Assembly: GCA_019739225.1 (NCBI GenBank)
Contig: JAHHDT010000005.1
Location: 1,240,001 to 1,304,000 of the forward strand
Origin: Aquamicrobium sp.
GTDB lineage: Bacteria > Pseudomonadota > Alphaproteobacteria > Rhizobiales > Rhizobiaceae
Direction: 5' to 3'
DNA length: 64,000 nucleotides
The notes under the pieces were generated by a model. It was not told where the DNA came from, did not search any database, and saw nothing but the letters and a program-made list of their open reading frames with translations. Below are positions 63,057 through 64,000 of the stretch, piece by piece (within the stretch, counting starts at the first letter, position 1; each line of letters begins with the position of its first letter). The translations under genes were made by a program, and so were the position numbers.

Positions 63057-63068
63057 GCCCATATGGGC
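63057..63068. other. 12-bp perfect palindrome in the leader of the YfgM-like gene
   Basis: GCCCATATGGGC lies 48 bases before the YfgM-like start, in a 191-bp divergent gap. It could be a protein-binding site, but no partner is evident, and chance occurrence cannot be excluded. The rest of the gap shows nothing I can name. Confidence 0.25.
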
Positions 63069-63116
63069 GGGATGTGCAAGAATCCATGCCCGACTTCCCC
63101 TAGATGCCGGTGACCG

Positions 63117-63782
63117 ATGTCGGACGACAGTTTCATTCGCGAAGTAAACCAGGAACTCCGCCAGGATCAGGCGAAGGCGCTGTGGGACCGCTTCGGCCCC
63201 ATCACCATCGCCGTTGCGGTGGCTGTGGTGCTGGTTACCGCTGCATGGGTTGCATGGGACTACTGGACGCAGACGCAGGCAAACAGCTCGGGCGACGCCT
63301 ATTCTCAGGCGCTGTCTCTGGCGGGCGAGGGCCGTACCGAGGAAGCGACCGCCGCACTCGAGCAGCTCGAGGCCGACGGCTATGGCGCTTATCCGGTTCT
63401 GGCGCGCATGCGCGGCGCGACCGTGCTGGCCCAGGCGGGTGACTATGAAGGCGCCGTGGCAGCCTTCGACAGCGTCGCGGCCGACGGCTCCGTCCCCGGC
63501 GCGATCCGCGACATGGCGAAGTTGCGCGCCGGACTGCTTCTGGTCGACCACGGTTCCTACGAGGACGTTTCGGCCCGCGTCGAGGCGCTGGCTGTGGAGA
63601 CCAACACGCTGCGCCACTCGGCGCGCGAGGCGCTGGCGCTTTCCGCCTGGAAGCAGGGGCGCACGCAGGATGCAACGACGCTGTTTGACCAGATCATCGA
63701 TGACGAGGGCGCGCCTCAGAATATGCGCCAGCGCGCAGAACTCATGTCCGAACTGATCCGCGGTTCGGACTCGTCGTCGTGA
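63117..63782 (+). CDS. YfgM-like tetratricopeptide membrane protein
   Basis: A 221-residue protein: a short cytoplasmic N-terminus with SFIREVNQELRQDQAKALWDRFG, one membrane helix (about 30-48) and a C-terminal tetratricopeptide-like region. This matches the YfgM/TPR_21 family, which in E. coli associates with the SecYEG translocon and periplasmic chaperones. It is 9 bases before der, an arrangement common in proteobacteria (bamB often lies between them but is not seen here). Confidence 0.9.
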   Translation: MSDDSFIREVNQELRQDQAKALWDRFGPITIAVAVAVVLVTAAWVAWDYWTQTQANSSGDAYSQALSLAGEGRTEEATAALEQLEADGYGAYPVLARMRGATVLAQAGDYEGAVAAFDSVAADGSVPGAIRDMAKLRAGLLLVDHGSYEDVSARVEALAVETNTLRHSAREALALSAWKQGRTQDATTLFDQIIDDEGAPQNMRQRAELMSELIRGSDSSS

Positions 63783-63791
63783 CGAATCCGG

Positions 63792-64000
63792 ATGCGCTTC
63801 AAGGTCTCGATCATCGGCCGTCCAAACGTCGGCAAGTCAACATTGTTCAACCGGCTGGCCGGTCGCAAGCTCGCGCTGGTTGACGATACGCCCGGCGTCA
63901 CCCGCGACCGTCGCGTGCATCCGGCAAAACTATTCGATCTCCGCTTCGACGTGATCGACACGGCCGGTCTCGAGGACGCGGCCGCGTCTTCGCTTGAAGG
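63792..64000 (+). CDS. der: Ribosome-assembly GTPase Der (EngA), N-terminal part
   Basis: The first 69 codons of a GTPase cut by the window edge. G1 is GRPNVGKST, the switch I region has DTPGVTRDR with the G2 Thr, and G3 is DTAG. These are typical of the first G domain of Der, which acts in 50S ribosome maturation. The ATG at 63792 follows the YfgM-like stop by nine bases. Confidence 0.95.
   Translation, partial: MRFKVSIIGRPNVGKSTLFNRLAGRKLALVDDTPGVTRDRRVHPAKLFDLRFDVIDTAGLEDAAASSLE

Overview
The window is high-GC DNA, densely coded and with little intergenic space. It most resembles a chromosome of an alphaproteobacterium of the order Hyphomicrobiales/Rhizobiales (a Mesorhizobium- or Phyllobacteriaceae-like soil organism). 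The reasons are a ku-ligD-ku end-joining locus, a GTTC-N7-GTTC SOS box of the alphaproteobacterial type, a YfgM-like gene directly before der, and many ABC/TRAP importers next to catabolic operons. I saw no tRNA, rRNA, CRISPR array, transposase or integrase. No gap without a gene exceeds about 235 bases.

Layout: (1) 1-4369, a non-homologous end-joining locus: ku and ligD on the plus strand and a second ku converging on ligD. (2) 4475-11970, a sugar-acid locus: GntR regulator, three-gene TRAP importer and a zinc polyol/aldonate dehydrogenase on the minus strand, divergent from uxuA-uxuB. Together they read best as uptake of an aldonate (L-gulonate favoured) and conversion through fructuronate and mannonate to 2-keto-3-deoxygluconate. 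(3) 12056-18718, a homoprotocatechuate meta-cleavage operon (hpaF, hpaE, hpaD, an aromatic amino-acid decarboxylase-family gene, an hpaG-like gene, hpaH) with a convergent hpaR. The decarboxylase has Phe where true decarboxylases have the catalytic-loop Tyr, so it may be an arylacetaldehyde synthase feeding the pathway from DOPA or a related amino acid.

(4) 18810-40425, a 21-kb catabolic region of unknown substrate. It has two NMT1-type ABC importers, two IclR regulators, a bicupin, a frameshifted Tat-exported metallo-beta-lactamase-fold protein, a NicC-like flavin monooxygenase and a 14-gene operon. That operon encodes a small HTH protein, the second importer, a Rieske oxygenase, an SDR, an alpha/beta hydrolase, an extradiol dioxygenase, a degenerate SDR, a TPP enzyme, an aspartate-dehydrogenase-like protein, an aldehyde dehydrogenase, an adrenodoxin-reductase-like flavoprotein, a flavodoxin and a pentapeptide-repeat protein. 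Three promoters in this region carry the same three-part operator (GTTCA-N4-TGAAC-N5-GTTCA) at 14-18 bases before the start codon, which makes it one regulon. This is the strongest candidate for an undescribed system.

(5) 40532-47550, a glycerol-3-phosphate/phosphodiester locus: ugpB-ugpA-ugpE-glycerophosphodiesterase-HAD phosphatase, divergent from ugpC and a SorC-family regulator. (6) 47609-56848, a ribitol-type polyol operon: LacI regulator, MalFG-like importer, FAD oxidoreductase, FGGY kinase, importer ATPase and ribitol dehydrogenase. (7) 56962-64000, housekeeping and mixed genes: hybrid histidine kinase and NarL-type regulator overlapping tail to tail, an ArsC/Spx-like protein, an SOS-box-controlled 2H phosphoesterase, an MFS transporter, a frameshifted polysaccharide deacetylase, a YfgM-like protein and the 5' end of der.

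Two genes (23518-24520 and 61917-62925) are broken by one extra base in a six-base homopolymer, which may be sequencing error or real decay. Function names rest on reading motifs and remembered family sequences; no database search was possible.
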